From assembly GCF_035046505.1 (NCBI RefSeq), contig NC_089826.1, forward strand, positions 69,561,254-69,625,253: a stretch of 64,000 bases of DNA. Direction: 5' to 3'. Below are positions 48,799-59,122 of the stretch, in pieces (the first letter of the stretch is position 1; the number at the start of each line of letters is the position of its first letter). The notes below the pieces were generated by a model. It ran no database searches. It was not told where the DNA came from and saw nothing but the letters and a program-made list of their open reading frames with translations. The DNA comes from Tiliqua scincoides. Taxonomy: Eukaryota; Chordata; Lepidosauria; Squamata; Scincidae. The position numbers and the translations under genes are program-made.

Positions 48799-49240
48799 TC
48801 AGCCCAATCCTGACCTGCCGGTGCGTAGGTCTGCAGTGGCGCACTCCAGGCAGCTGCTACCTCCTTCTTGGGAGAAGGGGACTTTCATCCCCTTCCCCCG
48901 GGTAAACTGAGTAGTCCCACAATGGGGCTATTCGATTTTACGGCGACACAAAGTTCGCTGTAGAATCAAGAGCCCCCATGATGGGCAGCCAGCCTGGCAT
49001 GGAGGCTCTGGATACGGTGGAGCAAAGCTCCACTGGTCCCGCCTCCCTCCTGCCTCGCTCTCCCGCTGGAATGACTCCTCCCTGTCCTCTCTCCGCCTCC
49101 CCCGCCCCGGAACACCTCCCCGCACGCCCCAACTATCTCTCCGCTGGTCAGCAGTCTGCGCGACCGCTGAGCGCTCCGGAACTGCACCAGTACTAGACCA
49201 GAACTGGGCTAGCACCGGCAGAGCACCAGTGCTAGGGCTC
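48799..49240. mobile_element. GC-rich MITE-like element
   Basis: It starts CAGCCCAATCCTGACCTGCC and has CTTCCCCCGGGTAAACTGAG plus a GC-rich body with several CpGs (49060-49180). It ends near CACCAGTGCTAGGG. The right terminus is unclear. It forms a small GC-rich island in an otherwise AT-rich intron. Confidence 0.5.
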
Positions 49241-49880
49241 ACTCCCCCCTCCCCTATTGAAGCTGAGCAGGACTGAGTGGGAACAGTTTGTCTAACATCA
49301 CCTAGTAAGTTCATGACAGAGGCAAGATTTTTGCTGAGGGTGTTCCTCAGCTGCACATCACAACACCACCCTGCTCTTCTTCAGTGTAAGCCTACTCCTT
49401 GCACACCATTGTTGGAAAGAGACAGAGTTTCGTGTAGCATCTCATTTGGCCCATAGACAACCTCACCATCTGTGTTGGCAAAATACCTTATATAACTCTG
49501 GAATAAATCCCATGCTGTCTTGGCAATTAATGGCCAGGTTTTTCAGATAGCATTTTTAATCGAGTGTCTGTCACAAACTGGAAAACATCCCAACTGACTA
49601 GTCCCGGCACATGGTAGTTGCCATAAGATTATCCCCTAAGCATTTCTCTGTCTTTATTTGTGAAATCTGTCTTCCAAATGTTGTCCTTTTAAAACCCCTA
49701 ATTCATTTATATATTTTTCTTTTTACATTTGTTTCTTTCCCCTCAGGCAGCCTGCAAAACTTAGTGCTGTGCCCCTCTGTGGGAACACTACTGTCTTCAC
49801 CACCATTTGTGGGGTTCTCTGTAACATCTATGGTAGCAGCCTGGAGGTGTGCAGCTAGAGAAGCTCCAAGTGCTCCCATG
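49241..49880. other. Intron, nothing recognised
   Basis: No exon or nameable repeat. Confidence 0.45.
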
Positions 49881-49883
49881 TTA

Positions 49884-49994
49884 GGGCCCAAATGTTCCCT
49901 TACCTTGAGGAGGCCTCTGTGAGTCCCTCCACCACAGTCCCTCCACCACAGGATACAGTGCACTGGCACTGGAAAATTGGATAGGACTGGGCCC
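49884..49994 (-). mobile_element. GGGCCCAATCC MITE, internally deleted, TTA duplication
   Basis: TTA then GGGCCCA at the left, GGATAGGACTGGGCCC then TTA at the right. Roughly a third of the usual interior is missing just inside the left end. Confidence 0.8.
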
Positions 49995-49997
49995 TTA

Positions 49998-50105
49998 GTC
50001 ATGACAAACTTCCATTGAAGTCAGTGAGAATCATGACTAACTATAGACATTGAAATCAGTGGGAATCATGACTAACTATAGACATTGAAATCAGTGGGAA
50101 TCATG
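49998..50105. repeat. ~35-bp tandem repeat, 3 units
   Basis: CATTGAAATCAGTGGGAATC then ATGACTAACTATAGA is repeated; the first unit differs slightly. The units are almost identical, so it formed recently. Confidence 0.85.
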
Positions 50106-50109
50106 ACTA

Positions 50110-50376
50110 ACTATAGACATTCCAGCTCAGTAGTCAAAGCAGAATGCAGACTTGGATCCTTCTCTAACCACATAGCCCTCCCTTCTCCTGTCTAGTGTCC
50201 TATCTTCCCACCTATTCAGCACAAAGCACTATGCCTCTCTCTCACTGGGAGCCCACCCTGTCCAGCTGCTCTGTACCCTGTATTTTCAGCGGCGGCTGAG
50301 CTAGGTGCTACGCAACCCACCTGAAATTGGCTTGCAACCCATGTAGTGGGTCCCAACCCACAGTTTGAGAAATGCT
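50110..50376 (+). mobile_element. hAT MITE long variant, 5'-truncated
   Basis: CAAAGCAGAATGCAGACTTG to CCCACAGTTTGAGAAATGCTG matches the right two thirds of 42208-42657. The left end is missing; the 35-bp tandem repeat lies there. Confidence 0.75.
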
Positions 50377-51103
50377 GTGAATGCTTTTCACCACAGACAC
50401 TGTGTATGCTCAATCTTGGTCTGTTTTGTCCTTTAACTTGCTGTTCAGTCTTTCTGATCATAATCCACATTCTATTTGTCCTTCTGTGGCTTTCAGTCAG
50501 CAGTGCCCATTTACAAAGAGTAGTGAATTTCCAATCTAAATTGAGCAACAAATTCAGTACCTGCTGTGAGTTTTCAGAAACCTGAGCTCCGACTGTGCTT
50601 ATTAATATTGCATTGTTTATTAGGAAAGTAACTTGGTGATGTGTGTGTTGTTTTTTTTCTCCAGCTAAAGGCCAAGGTTATGTCCCACTGAGATTCTAAT
50701 GGCATATTTCCTTGTACAAAAGTATAGGCCTAATTATTTTTTTTAACTATATGAAGAAAATCCATGCAGTTGCATATAGTACAGCTAATGTGGCTTTATA
50801 TCTTTGCATAGTCCTGGTTTTTCAAGTTGTAAAATATCAAATACTGCATAAGCATAATCTATTTTTAACAGAATTATTGGAGCAAAATGTTAAAACTTAT
50901 ATTTTTCATAACATATGCATAAGTAAATACTTTAATTATTCAAAATGTGTACCTAGCCCTTTAGATGTGAATTGCATACGTTCATTTGATTTAATTCATA
51001 ATCTACAATGCCACTTATGACTCGGAGTGCACATAAGTTACTGTAGTAAAGGTAAGCATCATAGACTGGACTTGTACTGCATTTGTAGTATCACCATTTA
51101 TAG
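50377..51103. other. Intron, nothing recognised
   Basis: AT-rich with no exon-like sequence. Confidence 0.45.
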
Positions 51104-51563
51104 TAGGAGTGTCAAACCCATGTCATACAGTGGGCTGAATAGCATTCATGTTGCCTACTGAGAGCCAGAAGTGATGTCATTAACAGCCCAATCCTATGCA
51201 TATTTACTCAGAAGTAAGTTCCATTGTAGTCAATGAGGCTTACTCCCAGGTCAGTGTGGATAGGATTGCTCTGTAAGCAGGAAGTGACATCAGTAAGCAA
51301 ATGATGGTTAGAAATAAGTTCTTTGTTCTCACGTAGGAACTCATCAGCTGCAAATGTCAGAAGAGAAAGTATGCAACTTTGATCCTTTCAAAATATGGGA
51401 GAGCCCAATTATCATGCTTCTGCCAAGGCTTCACTTTGCAGCTTAGCAGCTGAGAGCAGCTCAAGGTGGTGCTGGGAGTTCCCAATGATCATAAGGAGAG
51501 TCAAATAAAACATTTCCAGGGGACGTATCCAGCCTTATGTGGGCCTTATGTTTGACACTCCTG
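51104..51563 (+). mobile_element. hAT-like MITE (CAGGAGTGTCAAAC family) carrying a palindromic insert
   Basis: TAGGAGTGTCAAACCC to GTTTGACACTCCTG. The flanks ATTTATAG and ATTTAAAG form an 8-bp duplication with one difference. The interior matches 34885-35502 apart from a 90-bp insert. Confidence 0.88.
51184..51273 (+). mobile_element. 90-bp palindromic MITE with TAA target duplication
   Basis: CAGCCCAATCCTATGCATAT to GGATAGGATTGCTCTG. TAA lies on both sides (51181-51183 and 51274-51276), while the related element at 34960 has a single TAA at the same point. Confidence 0.93.
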
Positions 51564-51654
51564 ATTTAAAGGGTGGTTTTGGTCATTCTTCACATAGGCT
51601 TGGCTGGGGTAAGTAGCAGTTACTTTCCTCCTCATATGGGATTTAAGCACTAGA

Positions 51655-51742
51655 CAGCCCAATCCTATGCATATCTACTCAGAAGTAAGCCTCACTGAGT
51701 TCAATGGGACTTACTTCCAGGAAAGTATGCATATGATTGCAT
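51655..51742 (+). mobile_element. ~88-bp palindromic MITE
   Basis: CAGCCCAATCCTATGCATAT, then CAGAAGTAAGCCTCACTGAG, TTCAATGGGACTTACTTCC and GCATATGATTGCATCG. The right terminus has drifted. Confidence 0.85.
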
Positions 51743-52334
51743 CGTGAATGGAAAACTGCTCCTGCTGTTAGTGGACTATGCCTAATTCTCTTTAAGGGAC
51801 TTGGGGGAGAAACGGATCTCAGTGTGAACTCAGTTCAGCACTGTTTGGTGTTCATAAAAGGCATGGATTTGTGTTTTTGTCTCTTTCTCTCCTCAAATAG
51901 CAGGTGGCGCTCAGAGATCCCATACATAATTTGTAGCATTTTTCACTGTGGCTTTTGTAACTACCCCAGGGAACCTTATTACTTTAGTATTTATACTTGG
52001 AGGTGCAGTCTGTTCAAGCTTGGGATTATTGAGTAATTACTTTGCAGCATATCTTTTTTATGCTGAAAATGGAAACCATAGAAAAAAAAAGAGGCTGTAT
52101 TACAGGGGGCCTCCTGTACAAGTCAGGATTAGGCAGCAGAAAACTTGGACTTAAAGCACAGTGATGTATTAAAGGGAACTTTCCCCCATAAGGAATAATG
52201 TAAATAGGGGTCCATCCCCTACACTGGATTTAAAAGGGAATTTTCTCCCATAAGAAACAATGGAATAGGGTAGGGATAGGGACTATAGATTGGCATGCAG
52301 GCCATGATAGAGAGTGGTCTGACTATCTATATAC

Positions 52335-52556
52335 AACCAGGATGGTTTAGTGGTTTGGGAATTCGACTTAGACCTGGAAGGTCCAGGTTCAAATATCTGT
52401 TCAGCCATGAAACTTCCTGGCTGACCTTGGGCCACTTGCTATCTCTCAGTCTCACCTACCTCACAGGGTTGTTTTAAGAACAAAAAGAGGGGAAGAACTA
52501 TGTAAACCTCCCTGAGCTGCTTGGAAGAAGGATGGTATTAAAATGTGGACAAAATA
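52335..52556 (+). repeat. tRNA-derived SINE with MIR-like core, near full length
   Basis: The head GGTTTAGTGGTTTGGGAATT and GTCCAGGTTCAAATATC (B-box-like) are followed by GCTGACCTTGGGCCACTTGC, CTACCTCACAGGGTTGTT and the tail CTGAGCTGCTTGGAAGAAGG. Confidence 0.8.
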
Positions 52557-54879
52557 TGAATTTGTAAGAGCCCAGAACACAGCATCTACACCCATTTTGA
52601 GCCAGTAATGATTCTAATGACTCTCTCGCATAATTTTATGTCAATATGAGCCTTTAAAACTCTTTAAAATTGATTCCCCCCCCCCACATTATACGTTTTT
52701 CCATATCATGGGAATAAAAATAAGTAAAATTATCAACCCTCAGAAAAAAGCACCTTTTTCTTGAATATTCTCAGTTTTTACAGGGATGTTATAGGGATGT
52801 GCTGGCTGGGCAGTAAATGTTGTAGGTGTGCCTTATGGCACATTTGCGACACTGCACGCTGGCGGTGAGCTAGCACAAATGGGTCTGGATTGGGCCCTTA
52901 GTTTGGATTGAGTTGCCTGCTTATAAGTCTCTAGTAAGGTAAATGCATCAGGAAAAGTTGTATTTCTGCAAGGAGATATACACATTATGACACTATTGAA
53001 TGTCACCACCCCCTTCCTCCACACAAGGGACCAAAATTATACTAGTATAACAAAAGATTCATTATGTCACAAAAAAATTGTAAGATATTTTCATTTTCTC
53101 AGTTATTCATAAAGTGTCATAGACAACTGAGAACTGTGCAGAGGGGCCCAGTATTTATTATTATTATTATTTATTTTATTTATACCCTGCCTTTCTCCCC
53201 AAAGGGACCCAAAGCAGCTATTTTAAGTCCAAAAACCACGTACTGTTGTAATGAAAGTCTAGAATCCAGCCCAGTTAGAAAATGTAGCTGTCACATTCAA
53301 TTAATTATAATCAGAGATTCAAAAATCCCCTTGAAGTTCATCTTAACCCTTTGACTGAGAAATTCCCTCAATCTGATCCCATTAGGAGGCTTGTCAAATA
53401 ATCCATTTTTGAGATCTTTTATTTATTGGAAAGCTCGTTTTCTATATACTGGTATTCATTGAATGCAGGCTTCTTTTATGTGTTTTCATTTACTCTATGC
53501 TGCTTCTAAAGCGTTATGGACAGTTTCTTCTACCTTTCTTGTGTCTTGAGGGTGGACCAAGAGTGGTTTTCCATATTATAATCCTTGAAGTCACCTGTCT
53601 CTTGAGAGTCCTGCCATGACTCTTCTGTCTTCCCAGAGTGGGGGGACTAAATGCTAGTTTTTACTGTTGTGCATATGTTGTAAATAATCAACCAACTCAT
53701 TTACCCCTTTATTAGTAAAATATATACAACAGTAGTTTTACTCCTGATTCCTTGCAAATTAGGGAAACTTTTGATTGACCAAGGCAAGATACTTAGAGAA
53801 TAATAATTGTGGCTTTTCTGTTAAAAAAAAAAAATCTTGTTGAATGTGGTAGTCTAGAAAAAAAAAATGGTCAAGAAATTGAACTGTGTTCAGTTCATGT
53901 AAGGCAAGGAAGGAGAAAAAGTAGGAATTGCCCAGAATGTGGTTCATTCTTGTAAAGAGCCTACCAAGTTAGGGTTTTGAGGTAAACCTATCTGGGACAC
54001 ACATCTTTTATTTATTGATTTATATTATATATGTAGATACGTTTTGCAAGTAACATGTTTCATAGATGAGCTCTCTTCATTCGAGCTTGACTTTCTTTCT
54101 TGAATTTCTCATTCCTGTGATTACTTGAAGATACAACTTTTTAAGAAAAACACTTTTTTTAAAAAATAAGCTGTTAAGTTGCATATGTCTCTGGAATTAG
54201 GACAGCTGCTGTGTGTTAGTAACAAAGAGTCACTTTTACTACTAACTTGGAAATTTTGCTTGCCTTGAGGCTTTTGGAGCAAAGTGAATTTAAATTATTA
54301 CTGCAGAGTTATTCTGCAAAAAATTGATAAGGCTGTGTATTTCAGAATGTCATGCCGAGTAACTTCACTTTGCAGTGCACAAGAAGAAGCATGAGATTTG
54401 AATTTCACACGTTTCTGAAAGATACCTTCCTCATATTAATGGACTCTAGAAAATGATGTTGGCACACAAGTTACTTGAAAGTTCTCAATAGTTGTTTTGA
54501 GTGCATATTCCTCCCTGTATCATAAATTTTGTATGTTTTCAAGGTGGCAACTGTGTTTAGAAGACAGAAACATACTTCCTTTCTTGGCTTTGGGGAAATA
54601 CTGCTTATCACTTCTTCATGAAAAATGCTGTCTCCTGTGTTTTGTTTGCAACACTGTCATCCATTTTTCATACTCTGGCTAGCTCATAACACTATCTATG
54701 CATTGCACTTTCAAAAAGATCGTCTGTTCATGGGTGCAGTAGACCCAGGCAGTGGGATGTGCTGATAAACTTGAACAGGAACTGAGGACCCATTGGTCCT
54801 GCTATTGCATCAAGTCAAGCTTGCATGCCTGTCCCTGTCTAACATACTACATTGCTGCTTGCTCCCCAGCTCAGAAGAC
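52557..54879. other. Intron, mostly unrecognised; one LINE tail
   Basis: At 53150-53235 there is a minus-strand LINE tail (ATTATTATT run, TATACCCTGCCTTTCTCCCC). At 52840-52902 a relic ends GGATTGGGCCCTTA. No exon is seen. Confidence 0.5.
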
Positions 54880-54882
54880 TAA

Positions 54883-55197
54883 GGGCACAAACCTAACAGC
54901 GCTCTGGGCCGGTGCAAGTGGAAGGCGGGGCTGGGATCCAGCAGTTATGCCAGATCCCAACCTCATTCCCTGAGCAGCGCGGAGCCGCTTCAAGCCGCTC
55001 TGCTCTCCTTGAATTTGTGCCACCTCAGGAGGTGGCACAAGTCCAAGGAGACCCATAGGGGCTGCAGTGGCTTACCTGGGGGTAAGGGAAAGAGTTTCCC
55101 CTTACCTCTGGCTGAGCCACTTTGGCACCCTATCTCGCGCTGGATACGGTGCAAGCCTCCTGGCCTGCCTGTTCTAGCGCAAGATAGGATTGTGCTG
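54883..55197. mobile_element. 315-bp MITE with TAA target duplication
   Basis: GGGCACAAACCTAACAGCGC to GCGCAAGATAGGATTGTGCTG, with TAA at 54880-54882 and 55198-55200. Internal small palindromes include CCACCTCAGGAGGTGG and GGTAAGGGAAAGAGTTTCCC. Confidence 0.85.
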
Positions 55198-55319
55198 TAA
55201 AAGTCACAGAATGTGTACATAATGCAATTACATGTGGGCCCTGCTCGTCCATTATCTCAGCATCTGTGAGCAGCCTCCCTTTGCCTCAAAATGCTTCCCA
55301 GATGCAACCAGAAGTCGCT

Positions 55320-55491
55320 GGCATGAACCGGAAATGGCTTCTGGTTGTGCTCTGAAGGTTTCTAAGGAGGCTGGGAGGCCATGCATAACCAAATATCAAG
55401 CTGGGAGAGCCCAATTATAACAGGGGCTAGAAGATAAGTAGCTTCCAGGAGTTGCATTTGACCTACGGGTCTTATGTTTGACACTCCTGCT
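55320..55491 (+). mobile_element. hAT-like MITE (CAGGAGTGTCAAAC family), 3' part
   Basis: GAGAGCCCAATTATAACAGG to GGTCTTATGTTTGACACTCC plus TG. The start is not found. Confidence 0.65.
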
Positions 55492-55803
55492 CTAGCGCAT
55501 ATTATAGTACAGTGGCCCTCAGTATTTGTGGGATTTGTTCCAGGATCCCCCCATGGATACCAAAATTATGACCAGATGTTGGAATCTGCAAGGGAGGGGC
55601 CTCCAGGTAAGTTATTGCAGCCCTGCACCAGCCGCCACCTTGCAGATTCCAACATCTGGTCATAATTTTGGTATCCAGGTTCCAACATCTGGTAAAAATT
55701 TTGATATCCATGGGAGGCGGGAATCCTGGAACAAATCCCACAAATACTGAGGGCGCACTGTACGATAGTATGCGCTAGAGCAGGAGTATCAAACATAAGA
55801 CCC
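55467..55803. repeat. 337-bp inverted-repeat complex
   Basis: The left arm GGGTCTTATGTTTGACACTC, CTGCTCTAGCGCATATTATA, CAGTGGCCCTCAGTATTTGT pairs with the reverse complement of 55803 leftward. Differences are few. Inside, CAGTGGCCCTCAGTA and TACTGAGGGCGCACTG, each next to TA, look like pogo/Tigger-type ends. The outer parts are opposed ends of the CAGGAGTGTCAAAC hAT family. A ~30-bp block (CAAAATTATGACCAGATG) is duplicated in the right arm. Confidence 0.85.
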
Positions 55804-55859
55804 ATAGGCCAAATCTGTATCAGAACCATTGTTACCCCACTGATGGTCTCAATTCATTT

Positions 55860-56107
55860 TCAACAACAACAACAACAGTATTTATATACCGCTTTTCAAC
55901 AAAAAGTTCACAAAGCGGTTTACAGAGAAAATCAAATATCTAATGGCTCCTTGTCCCAAAAGGGCTCACAATCTAAAAAGATGCAACACCAGCAGACAGC
56001 CACTAGAAAAGACACTGCTGGGGTGAGGTGGGCCAGTTACTCTCCCCCTGCTAAATAAAAGAGGAGCACCCACTTGAAAAAGTGCCTCTTAACCAGTTAG
56101 CAGGGGA
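55860..56107 (-). mobile_element. L2-like LINE 3' end, minus, uninterrupted
   Basis: It starts with an AACAACAAC run and reads TATTTATATACCGCTTTTCA, AGTTCACAAAGCGGTTTACA, AAAGGGCTCACAATCTAAAA and CCAGTTAGCAGGGG. It is the unbroken counterpart of the copy split at 18541-19525. Confidence 0.8.
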
Positions 56108-56353
56108 TTTTCATTATCTGTTATTCTGTTTCTTAACTGCGTCTCTGTTTGAGTTCTCGCCAAATCAATTCCACGCCTGCATTTTCAGTCATTGTTAGTT
56201 CTGCGGTCATTCCCTGTTGAACTTCCATTTTCTGTCAGTTCCTGCTTTTAAGCTCATTCTAGTTTCTCCAGAGTAGACTAGATAAGCTAAAATGTTATGC
56301 AACTCCTTCCCCTTTTTGCCACTTACCAACCAGACATTATAGGCAATTTTATC

Positions 56354-56423
56354 TGCCCTAGTTATTCGGTCTTTGCCACAAAGTGGCAATACACTTTGTG
56401 GCAAAGACTGACTAACTAGGGCA
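56354..56423. repeat. 32-bp-arm hairpin
   Basis: The arms 56354-56385 and 56392-56423 are complementary except at two positions. The inner 17 bp (GTCTTTGCCACAAAGTG) are perfect, around the loop GCAATA. Confidence 0.92.
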
Positions 56424-56496
56424 AATGAGTTGCTGCAATTTCTGTTGTGTTATCTGAATCACTTATTAATTTGGGGACATTTTCATTGCTTGTGTA

Positions 56497-57734
56497 GATG
56501 CCAAGCCCAGAGAGTAATGCACCACATTTTTTTTCTCAGCCTACAGTAATGGTACGAATGCGAAACTTTAGATATACATTATTTGAATTTTCAGGAGTGC
56601 GCACACAAATTTTTGGTTTCTTCAGACAGATAGCGTAGCTGCAGCAGTGTTTCGAAATGGCGTCTGTAAGTGATGTACCTTACAAGCAGCGTGTCGTCAT
56701 TGAATTTCTCACTGCGGAGAAAGAAACTATTGGGAACATTCACAAACGTTTGTGTACAGTTTATGGAGAATCTGCAGTCGACAGAAGTACGGTTAGTCGT
56801 TGGGCACAGAGGGTGAGGCCATTAGAAGACGGTTTGGCAGAGCTCCAAGATTTGCAGCGTTCGGGGCGGCCATCCACGGCTGTCACACCTGACAAGACGC
56901 GGCTTGCTGATATGCTCATTCGCGAGGACCGACGCATAACGACTAGGCAGTTGCCGCTGAAGCTGTCAATCAGCAAAGGAAGTGTGGATGCAATCATCCG
57001 TGCTCTTGATTACTCAAAAGTGTGTGCACGATGGGTTCCGCGCTGTCTTACGGTGGACCACAAATCTCTCAGAAAAAACATTTCTTCTGAGTTGCTGAAA
57101 CGTTTTGAAGATGAGGGGGAAGCGTTCTTGTCCAGGATTGTGACAGGTGATGAAACCTGGGTTCGGTCATGATCACTGTGTTTTGGGACTGTGAGGGCGT
57201 CATACTCATTGATGTGATGCCAAGAGGCAGCACCATTAATTCTGAAGCTTATGTGAAGACATTAACCAAACTCAAGAAGCACTTCCAGCGACTTCAGCGC
57301 CATAACAATCCAGGTGAATGTTTGATTCAACATGATAACGCTCGGCCTCACACAAGTTTGAGGACTTCGGAACACATCACTAAACAGGGTTGGACTGTGT
57401 TACCCCATCCACCCTACAGCCCTGACCTAGCTCCCTCAGACTTCCACTTGTTTGGGCCATTAAAGGATGCCATTTGCGGAAGACATTTTGAGGATGACGA
57501 AGAGGTGATTCGCACAGTGCAGAAATGGCTGCGTGACCAGAACAAGGAGTGGTACCGACAGGGCATACATGCCCTTGTGTCTCGCTGGAGGAAGGCCATA
57601 GAACTGGATGGAGATTACGTGGAAAAATAGGGAGTGTAGAAGAAACATCATTCTTTCTTGTGTGTAAGTTTCATTGTGTTCAATAAATAATTGTTGAAGA
57701 AAAAAAATGTGGTGCATTACTTTCTGGGCGACCC
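56497..57734 (+). mobile_element. mariner-family DNA transposon, young, one internal deletion
   Basis: The inverted ends share GAGTAATGCACCACATTTTT-type sequence: 56506-56536 and 57696-57726 match at 30 of 31 positions. TA borders both sides (56495-56496 and 57735-57736). The element is 1.24 kb, slightly under the usual 1.3 kb, and encodes a transposase in two pieces (see next entry). High end identity and otherwise open coding sequence suggest recent activity, and horizontal arrival is known for this superfamily. Confidence 0.95.
56657..57630 (+). pseudogene. mariner transposase, broken by a central deletion
   Basis: The first frame (56657-57172, 171 aa) has the N-terminal helix-turn-helix region (YKQRVVIEFLTAEKETIG, DRSTVSRWAQRV), a linker with RSGRPSTAVTPD, CARWVPRCLT and the first catalytic Asp in TGDETWV (D165). 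The second frame (57169-57630, 153 aa) has VFWDCEGVILIDVMPRGST, the second Asp in QHDNARPH and the third in HPPYSPDLAPSDFHLF. Second and third Asp are 34 residues apart, the D34D signature of mariner. About 35-40 residues normally found between TWV and VFWD are missing and the frame shifts there. No other break is seen. The copy cannot make an active enzyme. Confidence 0.93.
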
Positions 57735-57736
57735 TA

Positions 57737-58054
57737 GATGTGATTGTAAATATTTGGCTACTGGTAAAAATGTAATTCCATTCATTAGAACTTGCTCTGT
57801 TATTTCCTTTCACATCTACTTTGGCCCTGAAATAACATAGTTATAAGTGGTGGCACAAAATAATTATAAATAGCCATCGGACAGCCAGGTGAGAGTGCAT
57901 ATCTAATAGCCCAATCCTAACCAACTTCCATGTGATGATTTGTTCTCTTGCCCAAGGGTAAGTCCCAGCAGCTGCTATGGGTTACTCAAATTATTGATAA
58001 CTTTTTGTGTACTTATGTAAGTTCTACGAGTATAGCAAAGTTTCATTATACCGT
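57737..58054. other. Intron; short MITE relic
   Basis: TAATAGCCCAATCCTAACCA at 57907 begins a GGGCCCAATCC-type relic that fades by about 57970. Nothing else is seen. Confidence 0.5.
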
Positions 58055-58205
58055 ATAAAGGAGTATTTGCAGGATACATGTCTCTTATTGTCTTTGTACT
58101 CCCTTGGTGTACACTTTGTACACTTGGTGGGCCACTATGAGATTCAGGAAACTAAACTAGGTGGGCCCTTGACCTGGTCCAGCAGGGCTTTCCTTTCTTT
58201 TATCA
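58055..58205 (+). repeat. CR1-like 3' end, diverged
   Basis: GGATACATGTCTCTTATTGT, ACTTGGTGGGCCACTATGAG, TTCAGGAAACTAAACTAGG and CCTGGTCCAGCAGGGCTTTC. Confidence 0.75.
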
Positions 58206-58439
58206 AACGATAATATTTTCCAGTACAAAACCTATGTTGAATTGTTTGCAAAGCTGAGAAAAGGAAGATTGATCAGGTTGCATTTTTTTAAAAGTGGATT
58301 GGATGGACAAACTCACAAGCTTCTTTTAGCGGGACATTCCTACACAAATGCCAACACCTATGTCATTTAGATCCCAATATTTGGCATGGCTGCATGATAT
58401 AACGTGGCAGGGGGTTCACCTGGGCTGTCTGTATCATAA

Positions 58440-59122
58440 CTTGGCAACTATCATAACTTGGCAATCCTGGGCCAACACAAGTCCCTTGGCAGGCCTGGGA
58501 GTGTCACAAAAGTGCCGTCAAGAGCTTTTGCACCACTCCGGGGGAAGAAAGGCACATTTGAGGCACTCCCCAAACCAATACAAGCTCTGGGGATGGTGAA
58601 TTTGCGTCGGCCGAGCTCAGCCAGCACAGGGATCGGGGGGGAGGATGGGGAGGAGGCAGGAGGGAGGCATTTTGAGTGGGGGAGGGCAAGCAGTTAGGGA
58701 GCAGGAGGCGGGGCCAGGATCCGACAGTTATGTCGGATCCTAACACCACTCCCGCGGTGGTGCAGATCCGAACATAAGAACAGCCCCACTGGATCAGGCC
58801 ATAGGCCCATCTAGTCCAGCTTCCTGTATCTCACAGTGGCCCACCAAATGCCCCAGGGAGCACACCAGATAACAAGAGACCTCATCCTGGTGCCCTCCCT
58901 TGCATCTGGCCTTCTGACATAGCCCATTTCTAAAATCAGGAGGTTGCGCATACACATCATGGCTTGTACCCCGAGCAACCCCATTGGGACTACGGTGGTT
59001 CTCCCCAGAGTAAGGGGGTTCCCCTTGCTCCTGGATGAGTCTCTGGCTGCCTGAAATTTACGCTGGATACAGCGCAGGGATGCCAGCTTGCCCATTCCAG
59101 CACAAGTTAGGATTGGGCTGCC
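58440..59122. mobile_element. MITE-like element interrupted by a CR1 3' end
   Basis: The right end (GCTGGATACAGCGCAGGGAT, CAGCACAAGTTAGGATTGGG) and the middle (GGATCCGACAGTTATGTCGG) match the 54883-55197 group. CR1 sequence at 58772-58970 splits it. The left terminus is uncertain. Confidence 0.65.
58772..58970 (-). mobile_element. CR1-like LINE 3' end, nested
   Basis: AACATAAGAACAGCCCCACT to ATCATGGCTTGTACCC, minus strand. It is severely truncated and one of the least diverged CR1 copies in the window by eye. Confidence 0.85.
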
